A stretch of DNA of 7,852 nt from Candidatus Segetimicrobium genomatis (GCA_005882445.1 VBAN01000153.1:1-7852), one strand, 5' to 3'; positions 1-7,153 are shown, numbered from the stretch's first letter. Numbers and translations are program-made. The notes: a model not told the origin generated them from the letters alone.

Positions 1-286
1 GCAGCGCGCGAACGCCCGGGATGACCGGACACGCTTCCTCCGCGCAGAGCCCGACGATCAGCCGGACATCCGGCCCCATCGCGTCGGCGAGGCCCTTGGG
101 GCGGCCCCCGGAGATGTCGATGCCCACCTCCCGCATCAGGGCGATCGCCGCCTCGCTGACCCGGGGGCCCGGCTCCGTCCCCGCGGAGCGCGCCCGCCAC
201 CCGGGCGGAGGGGCCGCATTGAACAGCCCCTCCGCCATTTGGGAGCGGGCCCTATTGCCGACTCAGACGAAGAGCACCGTTGGCAT
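1..286 (-). CDS. arsC: Selenocysteine-type arsenate reductase (LMW-phosphatase fold), 5' part; in-frame TGA at the catalytic Cys
   Basis: Ninety-five codons are visible before the gene leaves the left edge; the family is about 130-140 aa. The start is ATG at 286-284, preceded by GAGG (294-291) with a short 4-base spacer. The protein begins MPTVLFV, then TGA (codon 8), then VGNRARSQMAEGLF. This is the P-loop of ArsC/low-molecular-weight phosphatases (C-x-G-N-x-x-R-S-Q-x-A-E-G), with the TGA exactly at the nucleophilic Cys. Arg14 and Ser15 of the loop are kept. Further family marks are GWRARSAGT (29-37) and MREVGIDISG (51-60). LCAEEACP (80-87) puts Cys81 and Cys86 where S. aureus ArsC has its relay Cys82 and Cys89. 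In that family arsenate is reduced to arsenite in the cytoplasm and the enzyme is recycled by thioredoxin. I infer that codon 8 is read as selenocysteine. The alternative is a nonsense mutation or base error. It lies 10 bases after the exported-protein gene, probably in one transcript. Confidence 0.85.
204..236 (-). promoter_or_regulatory. Candidate bacterial SECIS hairpin inside arsC
   Basis: Starting 26 bases after the TGA, the mRNA has a perfect 11-bp stem: GGCGGAGGGGC (236-226) pairs with GCCCCUCCGCC (214-204) around the 11-base loop UGUUCAAUGCG. As I recall the bacterial SECIS rules, the element lies in the coding region just downstream of UGA and has a G among the first two loop bases. 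Here G is the second loop base. The spacing of 37 bases between UGA and loop is at the long end of what is usual. Weak inner pairs (U-G, G-C, U-G) could shrink the loop to UCAAU and hide that G. Hairpins are easy to find in GC-rich DNA, but a perfect 11-bp stem at this place is notable. Confidence 0.55.
263..265 (-). other. In-frame TGA, candidate selenocysteine codon
   Basis: Codon 8 of the arsC-like gene is TGA. The seven codons before it and the 87 after it read as one continuous family member without any frame change. The codon falls on the catalytic nucleophile, where Sec can chemically replace Cys. TGA also ends glcD, glcF, glcE and the MFS gene in this window, so TGA is a normal stop here and general reassignment is unlikely. 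A change from TGC or TGT to TGA by mutation or sequencing error would look the same in a single sequence. Confidence 0.7.
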
Positions 287-296
287 GGAGCCTCAA

Positions 297-794
297 TTAG
301 GGCTTGTCCTTCTGTCCCGCCGCCGGAGCCGTCTTGCTGAACGTCTGAATCCGGTCGGACTTGATGCCCGAGAGGACCTGCGCCCGCAGGGCGCCGGTCA
401 GGTTCGCGTTCGCCCATTCCGTCACGGCGGCCACCCACGCCCCGTGGGTGGGAAACGCGGCGGAGACCGCATTCCCCGTATCACTCATCCATCCCCCGGA
501 GGTCAGGCGCATCGGCGACACGCTCTTGCCCGCCACCGCCCCGTTGAGATTGCATCCGAGGATGAACAACCGTCCACCCGCGTACAGGGTGAGCGTTCCT
601 TTGGTCGATGTCCCGACGATGTTCCCGGTCACCGAGATGCCGCCGAATCTGCTCCCGATCCGTACCTCGTCTTTGTGCCAGGCTGAACCGAGCGGCGAGG
701 CGAGAGTGAGGGCAAACGGCAGACCGCTCGGCTCCGCGAACGCGGGCAGAGCGAGAGCCGCGACGAGCAAAATTCCGAGTAAGACATGGCGCAT
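297..794 (-). CDS. Small exported protein of unknown function
   Basis: This is a 165-aa protein I do not recognise. The ATG at 794-792 is fixed by a strong Shine-Dalgarno (GGAGGT, 806-801) six bases upstream and by the signal peptide that starts right there: MRH, a hydrophobic run (residues 4-16), then LPAFA with likely signal peptidase I cleavage after Ala20. The mature part (about 145 aa) is rich in Gly, Ser, Thr and Ala. It has alternating polar and hydrophobic stretches that suggest beta strands (about 45-80, GISVTGNIVGTSTKGTLTLY), then a more helical C-terminal third with two Trp (HGAWVAAVTEWANANL) and a charged tail (GQKDKP). There is only one Cys and I see no known metal-binding motif. 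It follows the GH57 gene after 73 bases and precedes the arsC-like gene by 10 bases, so it probably shares a transcript with arsC. A role in the envelope or periplasm is all that can be inferred. Confidence 0.8.
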   Translation of the reverse strand: MRHVLLGILLVAALALPAFAEPSGLPFALTLASPLGSAWHKDEVRIGSRFGGISVTGNIVGTSTKGTLTLYAGGRLFILGCNLNGAVAGKSVSPMRLTSGGWMSDTGNAVSAAFPTHGAWVAAVTEWANANLTGALRAQVLSGIKSDRIQTFSKTAPAAGQKDKP

Positions 795-800
795 GGAACC

Positions 801-806
801 ACCTCC
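801..806 (-). promoter_or_regulatory. Shine-Dalgarno deciding the start of the exported protein
   Basis: GGAGGT lies six bases before the ATG at 794-792. It rules out the longer in-frame upstream extension, which would overlap the GH57 gene and hide the signal peptide. Confidence 0.8.
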
Positions 807-826
807 GGGCTGTCTGATGAGGGGCC

Positions 827-848
827 GGTATTCCATGAAGAATATACC
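827..848 (-). promoter_or_regulatory. Inverted repeat in an AT-rich intergenic patch; possible operator or promoter region
   Basis: The 73 bases between the GH57 stop and the exported-protein ATG hold the only AT-rich patch in the neighbourhood. It contains TATTC, six bases, GAATA as a perfect inverted repeat (844-829), flanked by GG and CC that extend it with one bulge. A TATATT at 846-841 could be a -10 box, but I find no acceptable -35 at 16-18 bases. No T-run follows the repeat, so it does not look like an intrinsic terminator. An operator controlling the exported protein and arsC is possible. The call rests on the repeat alone. Confidence 0.3.
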
Positions 849-867
849 CAACTTGCCTGAAAACGCG

Positions 868-3015
868 CTACCGGGGCTTGACCGCAATCTCGCACCGGGT
901 GGTCTGCTGCCAGGTCTCCCCGGAGGCCAGATCAATGGACCACGAGTGCAGCAGCACCGCGCCCTGAAAATTCTGCTCGAACCCTCCCTCCGATTTGGAG
1001 ATCGTGAAGAGCGGGAAGCACCAGACCGCGGCGGGGACGGACAGGTCGAAGGTGAGCGCCAATCCCGACCACCCTTCCGTGACCGTCACGCGGCGCGCCT
1101 CCGGGAGCGTGCCGGGCTCGTGGAGGGAGACGCGGCGCCCCGCGGCTTCGGCCCGGACGTCTTCCGGGGAGCCAAACACGCCCAGCGCCCACTCCTCGGC
1201 CAGGACCGCCCGGAGCGGAGCGGCGCCCTCCCATCGCAGCCGGATGCCGTGCCGGAGGCCGTGCGACCCCGCCCCCGCTTCGATGGTCCGCTCCACCGCG
1301 ATCCGGCCGCTGCCGATCTGGGCTTCCCGGCGCAGGTGCACGGCCGCGCGCCCGGCCTCGACGTCGAGCTCCCACGTGTGGGCGTCCGCCGGCAATCCGC
1401 CCAGGTCGTCCTGCCCGTCGCGCCGGAGTTGGTCCAGCGTGGTCCCCCGGGGCACCAGACGGATGCGCAGGCTGGGCCGCCGTGTCCGGTCGTAGACGAG
1501 GTGCCGCTCGAGGCCGGGGTGTTTGACCCGCACCCCGCTCGTGTGGATCGACTCGACCCCCTCGGACGCCGCGCTGCGCACCGTGCCGGACGCGACGGCG
1601 GTGAGCAGATCGGCGTGATAGGCCTCGGGCCGGCGGGTGAGCACGTTGCCCAGATGGCGCGGTACGGGCCGGTAGTCCCACTCCACCAGGCTCCCGCCCC
1701 TCCCCGGATCGACGGTGAGGGCGAGCACGTCGGTGGCGAGCCGCACCTCCGTGTGGCCATCCCCGTCCAGGTCGGCGGCCTCGCCGAGCGCATAGGGCCC
1801 GGGGTCGCGCGCCGCGGCGTCGGCCAGGGCTTCGGCGGCGATGAGGTGGCTGAACGCGGCGCCGCGGATGTGCGGGAGGTACACGCCCCCGAAGACGCCG
1901 TGCCAGTACGGGCAGTTGCCTTCGCCGGCCCAGAGCTCCTCGAGCGCCCGCGTCTGCTCCCGCCCCGGCGCCATCGCGTGGATCTTCGCGCCCGCGCGCA
2001 GCGCCAGCCGGTGGAGCGTGTTGACCTCGGCGTACTTCACGAGGAAATGCCGCCAGAATCCGCCGCGGACGAACGGGAGCACCTCCGCGAAGCGGCCGCC
2101 TTCGAGATCGTGTTTGAGGCGTGTGAGGCGCGCGAAAGCCTCGGCCGGGAGCGCCCACTCGGCCATCTCCTCGTAGGTGGCCGTCGGCAGATAGATCCGC
2201 CCGGCGGGGCCGTGGGACCGCCGGTACTCGCCCGGGGGGGTGACCCGGATCCACGAGGCCGCTTCGAGGGCCTCGAAGAAGCGATCGACCCACCCGCGCG
2301 TCCAGCAGTGCTCGTAGGTGCCCGGCCAGAGGCCGAACTTCTCTCCGTCGTCCCCCATCAGCGCGAGATCGAGCACGTTCTCGCGCCCCTCGGCGCGCAC
2401 GTCGCGCTCCGCGAGCGTCCGCAGATAAGCGAGCACCTCCTCCACCGACCCCCAGGGAATCAGGTAGCGCAGCCGCTTCAGGCTCGGAAAGATGGCGAGC
2501 GGCACCCCCGCTTCCTCGGTGAGGTAGTAGCCGAGCAACTGCGGCTCGTCGAGCCCGACGGCGTGGAAGTGGGTGTCGTCCACGATCATGTACCGGACGC
2601 CCGCTTCGCCGAGCGGACGGGCCAGGTGGGGCTCCCAGACCCGCTCGGCAAGCCAGAGGCCCTCCGCGGGGACCCCAAACTCCACGGCGATGTCGCGGGT
2701 CAGCTTCTCGATCTGGCCGCGCTTGTCCGCATCGGGGAAGATCGCGAGGATCGGTTCGTAGTAGCCGCCGGTCAGCATCTCGACCTGCCCGCGGGCGGCG
2801 AGGGTGCGGATCCGCTCGAGGAGGTCCGGCCGGTGGGGTCTCAGCCAGTCGAGCAGCGGCCCGGAGTAGTGGAGCGCGAGGCGGATTCGGGGATGGCGTT
2901 CCAGGGCGCCGAGCATGGGCGCGTACGCCCGGTCCGCCGCCTCGGCGATGACGTGGTCGAAGTTGCCGATGGGCTGGTGGTTGTGGATGGCGAGCGACAG
3001 GACGAGGGGATGCAT
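868..3015 (-). CDS. Glycoside hydrolase family 57 alpha-amylase / 4-alpha-glucanotransferase
   Basis: This is a 715-aa protein with no signal peptide, so it is probably cytoplasmic and acts on alpha-1,4-glucans such as glycogen or maltodextrins. GH57 motifs appear in order: HNHQP (11-15), GGYYEPIL (83-90), WLAERVWEP (121-129) with Glu124 matching the nucleophile, and GDDGEKFG (221-228) whose Asp223 is the likely acid/base. The catalytic barrel covers about 1-290. The DUF1925-like helical part follows (about 300-390, with EEMAEWALP). The C-terminal beta domain of DUF1926 type runs from about 390 to the end and includes YWHGVFGGVYLPH and SKSEGGFEQNFQG. Length and architecture match the Thermococcus litoralis 4-alpha-glucanotransferase and Pyrococcus amylase branch (about 650-660 aa); hydrolase and transferase cannot be told apart by eye. 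The ATG at 3015-3013 is five bases after the MFS stop, with no clear Shine-Dalgarno, so translation is probably coupled. The stop is TAG. Confidence 0.9.
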   Translation of the reverse strand: MHPLVLSLAIHNHQPIGNFDHVIAEAADRAYAPMLGALERHPRIRLALHYSGPLLDWLRPHRPDLLERIRTLAARGQVEMLTGGYYEPILAIFPDADKRGQIEKLTRDIAVEFGVPAEGLWLAERVWEPHLARPLGEAGVRYMIVDDTHFHAVGLDEPQLLGYYLTEEAGVPLAIFPSLKRLRYLIPWGSVEEVLAYLRTLAERDVRAEGRENVLDLALMGDDGEKFGLWPGTYEHCWTRGWVDRFFEALEAASWIRVTPPGEYRRSHGPAGRIYLPTATYEEMAEWALPAEAFARLTRLKHDLEGGRFAEVLPFVRGGFWRHFLVKYAEVNTLHRLALRAGAKIHAMAPGREQTRALEELWAGEGNCPYWHGVFGGVYLPHIRGAAFSHLIAAEALADAAARDPGPYALGEAADLDGDGHTEVRLATDVLALTVDPGRGGSLVEWDYRPVPRHLGNVLTRRPEAYHADLLTAVASGTVRSAASEGVESIHTSGVRVKHPGLERHLVYDRTRRPSLRIRLVPRGTTLDQLRRDGQDDLGGLPADAHTWELDVEAGRAAVHLRREAQIGSGRIAVERTIEAGAGSHGLRHGIRLRWEGAAPLRAVLAEEWALGVFGSPEDVRAEAAGRRVSLHEPGTLPEARRVTVTEGWSGLALTFDLSVPAAVWCFPLFTISKSEGGFEQNFQGAVLLHSWSIDLASGETWQQTTRCEIAVKPR

Positions 3016-3020
3016 CGGGG

Positions 3021-4553
3021 TCAGCCGGCTTCGCCGTCCCCGGCGCCACCGGCGGCCATCCCCTCGGCCGGGGCCAGGTCCAGCACGCTGCCGCCCGGCA
3101 TGTAGAGCACCACCAGCGCGAGCCCGAGCAGCACCGCCCCGAGACCGAGGACGAAGGTGGCGTGGAGCCCCTGGGCCAGCGCCTGGCGGAACGCCTCGTG
3201 CCCGGCGCGGGTGAGGTGGGCCTGGACGGCGGCATCGAGCGCCATCTGCGGATCCGTGATCCGCGGGAGCCCGGCCCCCGGGGCGCCGCCGAGCGTCCGC
3301 ATCCGCGCCGCCAGCACCCCGACCAACACGGCGCCCTGTAGGCTGACCCCGATCGCGCTCCCGATGTTCCGCGAGAAGATGTTGATCGAGGTCGCGATCC
3401 CGCGCATCGTGCGGGGCACCGCGTTCTGCATGGAGATCATGAAGATCGTGGCCGTGAGGCCCATCCCGACGCCCAGCACCGCCATCGAGGCGAAGACGTC
3501 CTGGACGAGCGCCTGCGGCTCCAGGCGCGCGAGGCGGGCAAAGCCGGCCGCCAGCAGGATCATGCCGGCGGTGGTGACAGGCCGGTATCCCCACCGCAGC
3601 GCCAGCCGGCCGCCGGCGATGCTCCCGAACGTCCAGCAGAGCATGAACGGCATCAGCGCGATGCCGGCGGTGGTGGCGCTCGTGCCGATCACCCCCTGAA
3701 CGAAGAGGGGGATGTAGACCACCGCGCTGAACATGCTGGCGCCCAGCAGGAAGCCGCCGGCCGATCCCACCGCGATGACGCGGTCCGCGAAGAGGCTGAA
3801 CGGGAGGAACGGCTGCGGGGTCCGCTGCTCCACCCGGATGAAGAGCACGACGAGCGCGGCGAAGACGGCCGCGAGCCCGGCCGCCGCGGGCGACCACCAC
3901 GGGATGGCCTGCCCGCCCCAGAGGAGGAGCAGCATCAGGACGGCCGCCGCGCCGGCGAGGAGGCCGATCCCGGCGTAGTCGATCCGCCCCGCATGCCTGG
4001 CCGCCGGATCGGTGAACGTGATCATGATGATCGCCGTCGCGACCAGTCCGGCCGGCAGGTTCAGAAAGAAGATCCACCGCCAGGACGCATGGTCGGCGAG
4101 GAACCCGCCGAGGAGCGGGCCGATGATCGCGGCCAGCCCCCAGACGCCGCTGAAGATCCCCTGAATCCTGAGGCGCTGCTCCACCGGGTACAGATCGGCA
4201 ATGATGACGAGCGCGATCGGCAGCACGGCCCCGCCGCCGATTCCCTGCAGCAGGCGGAACACCACCAACTCACCCATCGAGCGGGACAGCCCGCAGAGCA
4301 CCGACGCGCCGATGAACCACAGGATGCCGGTGAGGTAAATGCGCTTCCGGCCGTAGAGGTCGGCGAGCCGGCCGAAGATCGGCGTCATCACGACAAAGGC
4401 CAGCTGGTAGGCGGCGAACACCCAGGAATAGAGCGCGAGGCCTCCGAGGGCGCCCGTGATGCTGGGCATCGCCGTGCCCACCGCCGTCTGGTCCATGGCG
4501 GCCAGGAACATGCCCAGCATCGCGGCGATGGTGACGACCACCCGGCGGGTCAC
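3021..4553 (-). CDS. DHA2-family (EmrB/QacA type) 14-helix MFS drug/proton antiporter
   Basis: This is a 510-aa inner-membrane transporter. The N-terminal helix carries the DHA2 signature MFLAAMDQTAVGTAMP (15-30, Asp21). Motif A is GRLADLYGRKR (61-71), motif B is RLLQGIGGG (100-108), and antiporter motif C is in helix 5, GLAAIIGPLLGG (139-150), followed by SWRWIFFLNLP (157-167). The length and number of hydrophobic segments suit 14 helices. The family exports drugs or other organic compounds in exchange for protons; the substrate cannot be read from sequence. The start is GTG at 4553-4551, which overlaps the glcE stop as GTGA. An ATG at codon 12 is a weaker alternative because it cuts into the first helix. 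The stop is TGA, five bases before the GH57 start. Its place behind glcDFE could mean export of an organic acid, but that is speculation. Confidence 0.9.
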   Translation of the reverse strand: MTRRVVVTIAAMLGMFLAAMDQTAVGTAMPSITGALGGLALYSWVFAAYQLAFVVMTPIFGRLADLYGRKRIYLTGILWFIGASVLCGLSRSMGELVVFRLLQGIGGGAVLPIALVIIADLYPVEQRLRIQGIFSGVWGLAAIIGPLLGGFLADHASWRWIFFLNLPAGLVATAIIMITFTDPAARHAGRIDYAGIGLLAGAAAVLMLLLLWGGQAIPWWSPAAAGLAAVFAALVVLFIRVEQRTPQPFLPFSLFADRVIAVGSAGGFLLGASMFSAVVYIPLFVQGVIGTSATTAGIALMPFMLCWTFGSIAGGRLALRWGYRPVTTAGMILLAAGFARLARLEPQALVQDVFASMAVLGVGMGLTATIFMISMQNAVPRTMRGIATSINIFSRNIGSAIGVSLQGAVLVGVLAARMRTLGGAPGAGLPRITDPQMALDAAVQAHLTRAGHEAFRQALAQGLHATFVLGLGAVLLGLALVVLYMPGGSVLDLAPAEGMAAGGAGDGEAG

Positions 4554-5816
4554 GAGAGTCCCCACCCCAGGCGTCCGGGGACCATGATCCCGCGGGGATC
4601 GAACTGCTCGCGCAGCCGCCGCATCAGGTCGAGCCCTCCCGGCGGAGCGCCCCAGAGCGGCAGGGTGGGCTTGAGGGCGGGGGGCGCCACCTCGACGACC
4701 GCATAGCCGCCGGCGGCGGATGCGCCCGCCGCGCACGCCTCGACGAGGGCCGGCCCGCCCGCGGCGCCGCCGGCGGCGTAGACTAGGCCGACCCCCGCGT
4801 GGGCCAGGATCTCCACGGGACCGGAGGCGGCGGGCGTCGCTTCCGCGCGCGCCGCCACGTCGGCCCAGCGCGCGATCGGCCCGCCGGCGCGGCAGACGAC
4901 CCCGCCCGGGTGCGTCTCGGGCGACGGGAACTCGGCCACCGCCGCCCACAGGGCGTCGTGCGCGGCCCCATCCAAGACCTCCATCCGGCCGCGAGATGCG
5001 GTGAGGCTGCGCATCTCACATGCCGGGTCCGGCTTTCCGCGAGCCCCTCGGTGAGCAGCAGCACCCCCCAGGCCCCCGCGTCGGGGAGCGCCATCCCGGC
5101 GGCGCGCGCGAGTCGACGGAGAGCGGCGGGGTTGGCGGCTTCAAGGGCGGCGGGCAGCAGGTACGAGCGCATGATCGCGGTCGTGAGATCCTGGGCGGCC
5201 GCGCGGTCCGGCACGGTGACGAAGACCGTCTGACCCTCGCGCGGGTGCGGGGAGATCTTGAACGTCGCCTCCGTGATCACGCCGGCCGCCCCCAGCGAGC
5301 CGATGAAGAGTTTCGTGAGATCGTACCCGGCGACGTTCTTGACGACCTTGCCCCCGGCCTTGATCACCTCTCCGGTCGGCAGCGCGACCCGGATGCCGAT
5401 CACCATGTCGCGGATCGGGCCGTACAGCAGCCGCCGCGGGCCGTTCCGGTTGGCGGCGATGATCCCCCCGACCGTGGCGACGGACATGCCCGGGGGATCG
5501 AGCGGGAGCCACTGGCTGTGCCTGCCGAGCTCCGCCTGCAGATCCCGCCGGTGAGGCGCGTCGTGTCGATGACGAGGTCGGCGCGGGACGGCACGCCGCC
5601 CAGGTGCTGGTGCGCCCCCGCGCCGCGCGGCAGAACGCCGGCGCCCTGTTCGCCCGCGGCGGCGAGCAGGGTCGCGGCTTCCTCGGCCGTGGCCGGCCGG
5701 GCCATCGCGGCGGGGCGGATGCCGTCTACGGTATACGCGACCAGGGCCGCGGGATCGTCGAGCAGGTTGTCCGGCCCCACAATCTCCCGCGCCCGGCCGG
5801 CGAGGGCGGCCGTCAT
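4550..5816 (-). pseudogene. glcE: Glycolate oxidase FAD-binding subunit GlcE, broken by an internal deletion and a frameshift
   Basis: Three reading frames together spell one GlcE. Part 1 (5816 to about 5547) starts MTAALAGRA and holds the FAD-binding stretch PRGAGAHQHLGGVPSRADLV. Part 2 (about 5547 to 5015) runs from DLQAELGRHSQWLPLDPP through GGIIAANRNGPRR, YGPIRDMVIG and GGKVVKNVAGYDLTKL to LLTEGLAESRTRHVR. Part 3 (about 5014 to 4550) runs from MRSLTASRGRMEVLDGAAHDALW to the usual C-terminus REQFDPRGIMVPGRL. At 5547 about 20 codons of the conserved first FAD domain are missing and the frame is lost. At about 5015 a single base is missing. In E. coli GlcD, GlcE and GlcF are all needed for glycolate oxidase, so as assembled this gene should not give a working subunit. 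The start overlaps the glcF stop (ATGA) and the end overlaps the MFS start (GTGA), so operon geometry is intact. Assembly error in one or both places is possible. Confidence 0.88.
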
Positions 5817-7144
5817 GCCCGAGGTGTCCCCCCCGCGCGGCCGCCCTCGGCCGCCGCATAGGCCTGATCGAGGAGGTCGATGAGGTGGCGGACCTGCATC
5901 TCGAGCCCATGAGCGCGGATCCCCGAGGCGATCTGCAGCATGCACCCCGGGTTCGGCGCGACGACGAGAGCGGCGCCGGTCTCGCGGACCGCGGCCATCT
6001 TCTCGTCGAGCACCTGGCGCGAGTAGCCGGGTTGGGTGAGATTGTAGATTCCCGCGCTCCCGCAGCAGCGATCCGATCCCGGCATCTCCACCAGCTCGAT
6101 GCCCGGGATGCGGCGCAGCAGGTCCCGCGGCTGCCGGCGAATGCCCTGGCCGTGCGCGAGGTGGCAGGGGTCCTGATAGGTCACCCGCGCCCGGACCTCG
6201 CCGAGCCGGCCGGCGAGCCCGAGATCCGCCAGGAACTCGCTGACGTCCCGGCAGAGGCGGCTGTACCGCGTCGCCTTCGCCGCATACGCCGGGTCGTCGC
6301 GGAAGAGCACATCGTACTCCTTGCTGGCGCTGCCGCAGCCGGCCGAGTTGATGATTACCGCGTCGACCCCGGCGGCGAGAAACGTCTCGATGTTCCGGCG
6401 CGCCATCGCGCGCGCCCGATCGCGCTCGCCGTTGTGCAGATTGAGGGCTCCGCAGCAGGTCTGCGCGCGCGGGACGACGACCTCGCACCCGTTCCGCTGC
6501 AGCACCCGGATCGTCGCCTCGTTGAGGTCGGCGAACAGGACGCTCATCACGCAGCCGCTGAGGAGCCCGACGCGCGCCCGCCGCGGCCCGATCGCGGGGA
6601 AGACGTCCTGCCGGGGCGCGAAGAACCGGTGGGGGATCGCGGGGAGCAGCGCTTCCATCTCCGCCAGGCGGCGCGGGATGAGGTGGAGCGCGCGGGCGGC
6701 GGTGCGGAGCCCGCTCCGCTGGTAGAACCGCATCAGCGCCGCCGCGAACCGCAGCCGGCCGGGGTAGGGCATCAGGTGGCGGAGGGCGAGCCGGGTCAGG
6801 CGCCTGGCGAGGGGGGATCCGGTGGGGCCGATCTCCGCCCGGGCGGCCTCGATGATCGTGCCGAACCGCACGCCGGAGGGGCAGGCCGTCTCACACGCCC
6901 GGCAGCCGAGGCAGACGTACATGTGCTCTTCGAACCGCGCGTCGATCGGGATCCTGCCCTGCGCGGCAGCCTCGACGAGATGGATCCGTCCGCGGGGCGA
7001 TTCGGTCTCCACCCCCAGGATCCGGTACGTGGGGCAGTGCGGGAGACAGAAGCCGCACTGGATGCACCGGTCCAGCTCGGGGACCGCCAGACGCGGGATC
7101 GGCTGCGCGGCCGGCACCTCCGGGGGAGTGGTTCCTATCGCCAC
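5813..7144 (-). CDS. glcF: Glycolate oxidase iron-sulfur subunit GlcF
   Basis: This is a 443-aa subunit that carries electrons from the FAD subunits of glycolate oxidase towards the membrane quinone pool. Two 4Fe-4S motifs are complete: CIQCGFCLPHCP (Cys27, 30, 33, 37) and CLGCRACETACP (Cys78, 81, 84, 88). Two cysteine-rich CCG domains follow. The first has GCVMS (Cys198), TCCGALN (230-231) and Cys270. The second has DPCHLAHGQG (Cys327), RCCGSAG (360-361) and a late NPGCMLQI. The start is GTG at 7144-7142, supported by AGGAGG nine bases upstream. The longer in-frame extension upstream overlaps glcD and lacks family similarity. It lies 32 bases after glcD and its TGA overlaps the glcE ATG. A lactate-utilisation iron-sulfur protein (LutA/LldE-like) is less likely, given the 4Fe-4S plus two-CCG layout and the glcD and glcE neighbours. 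Confidence 0.93.
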   Translation of the reverse strand: MAIGTTPPEVPAAQPIPRLAVPELDRCIQCGFCLPHCPTYRILGVETESPRGRIHLVEAAAQGRIPIDARFEEHMYVCLGCRACETACPSGVRFGTIIEAARAEIGPTGSPLARRLTRLALRHLMPYPGRLRFAAALMRFYQRSGLRTAARALHLIPRRLAEMEALLPAIPHRFFAPRQDVFPAIGPRRARVGLLSGCVMSVLFADLNEATIRVLQRNGCEVVVPRAQTCCGALNLHNGERDRARAMARRNIETFLAAGVDAVIINSAGCGSASKEYDVLFRDDPAYAAKATRYSRLCRDVSEFLADLGLAGRLGEVRARVTYQDPCHLAHGQGIRRQPRDLLRRIPGIELVEMPGSDRCCGSAGIYNLTQPGYSRQVLDEKMAAVRETGAALVVAPNPGCMLQIASGIRAHGLEMQVRHLIDLLDQAYAAAEGGRAGGTPRA

Positions 7145-7153
7145 TGGGCGCGT

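Noticed and set aside
1..238. Shorter arsC start at the ATG 238-236 (MAEGLFNAA), which avoids the TGA
   Set aside because: It would delete the whole P-loop and first beta strand, has no good ribosome site, and the codons before it match the family perfectly.
228..249. Alternative small hairpin closer to the TGA (CCGC / GCGG)
   Set aside because: It has only four or five pairs and no G early in the loop, and it competes with the far stronger 11-bp stem.
825..867. Intrinsic terminator after the GH57 gene
   Set aside because: The hairpin stem is weak and AT-rich and no T-run follows it.
361..3105. Long plus-strand open frame of 914 codons opposite the GH57 gene
   Set aside because: It is the antisense shadow of a GC-rich gene; the product is rich in Arg, Pro, Gly and Ala with no family features, while the minus strand encodes a complete GH57 enzyme.
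3016..4077. N-terminal extension of the GH57 frame up to 4077
   Set aside because: It overlaps the MFS gene in another frame and gives Arg/Gly-rich sequence; the GH57 family begins at MHPLVLSLAIHNHQP.
5828..5834. Run of seven C near the glcF end as a slippery or error-prone site
   Set aside because: GlcF reads through it in frame to a stop that overlaps the glcE start neatly, so there is no sign of slippage.
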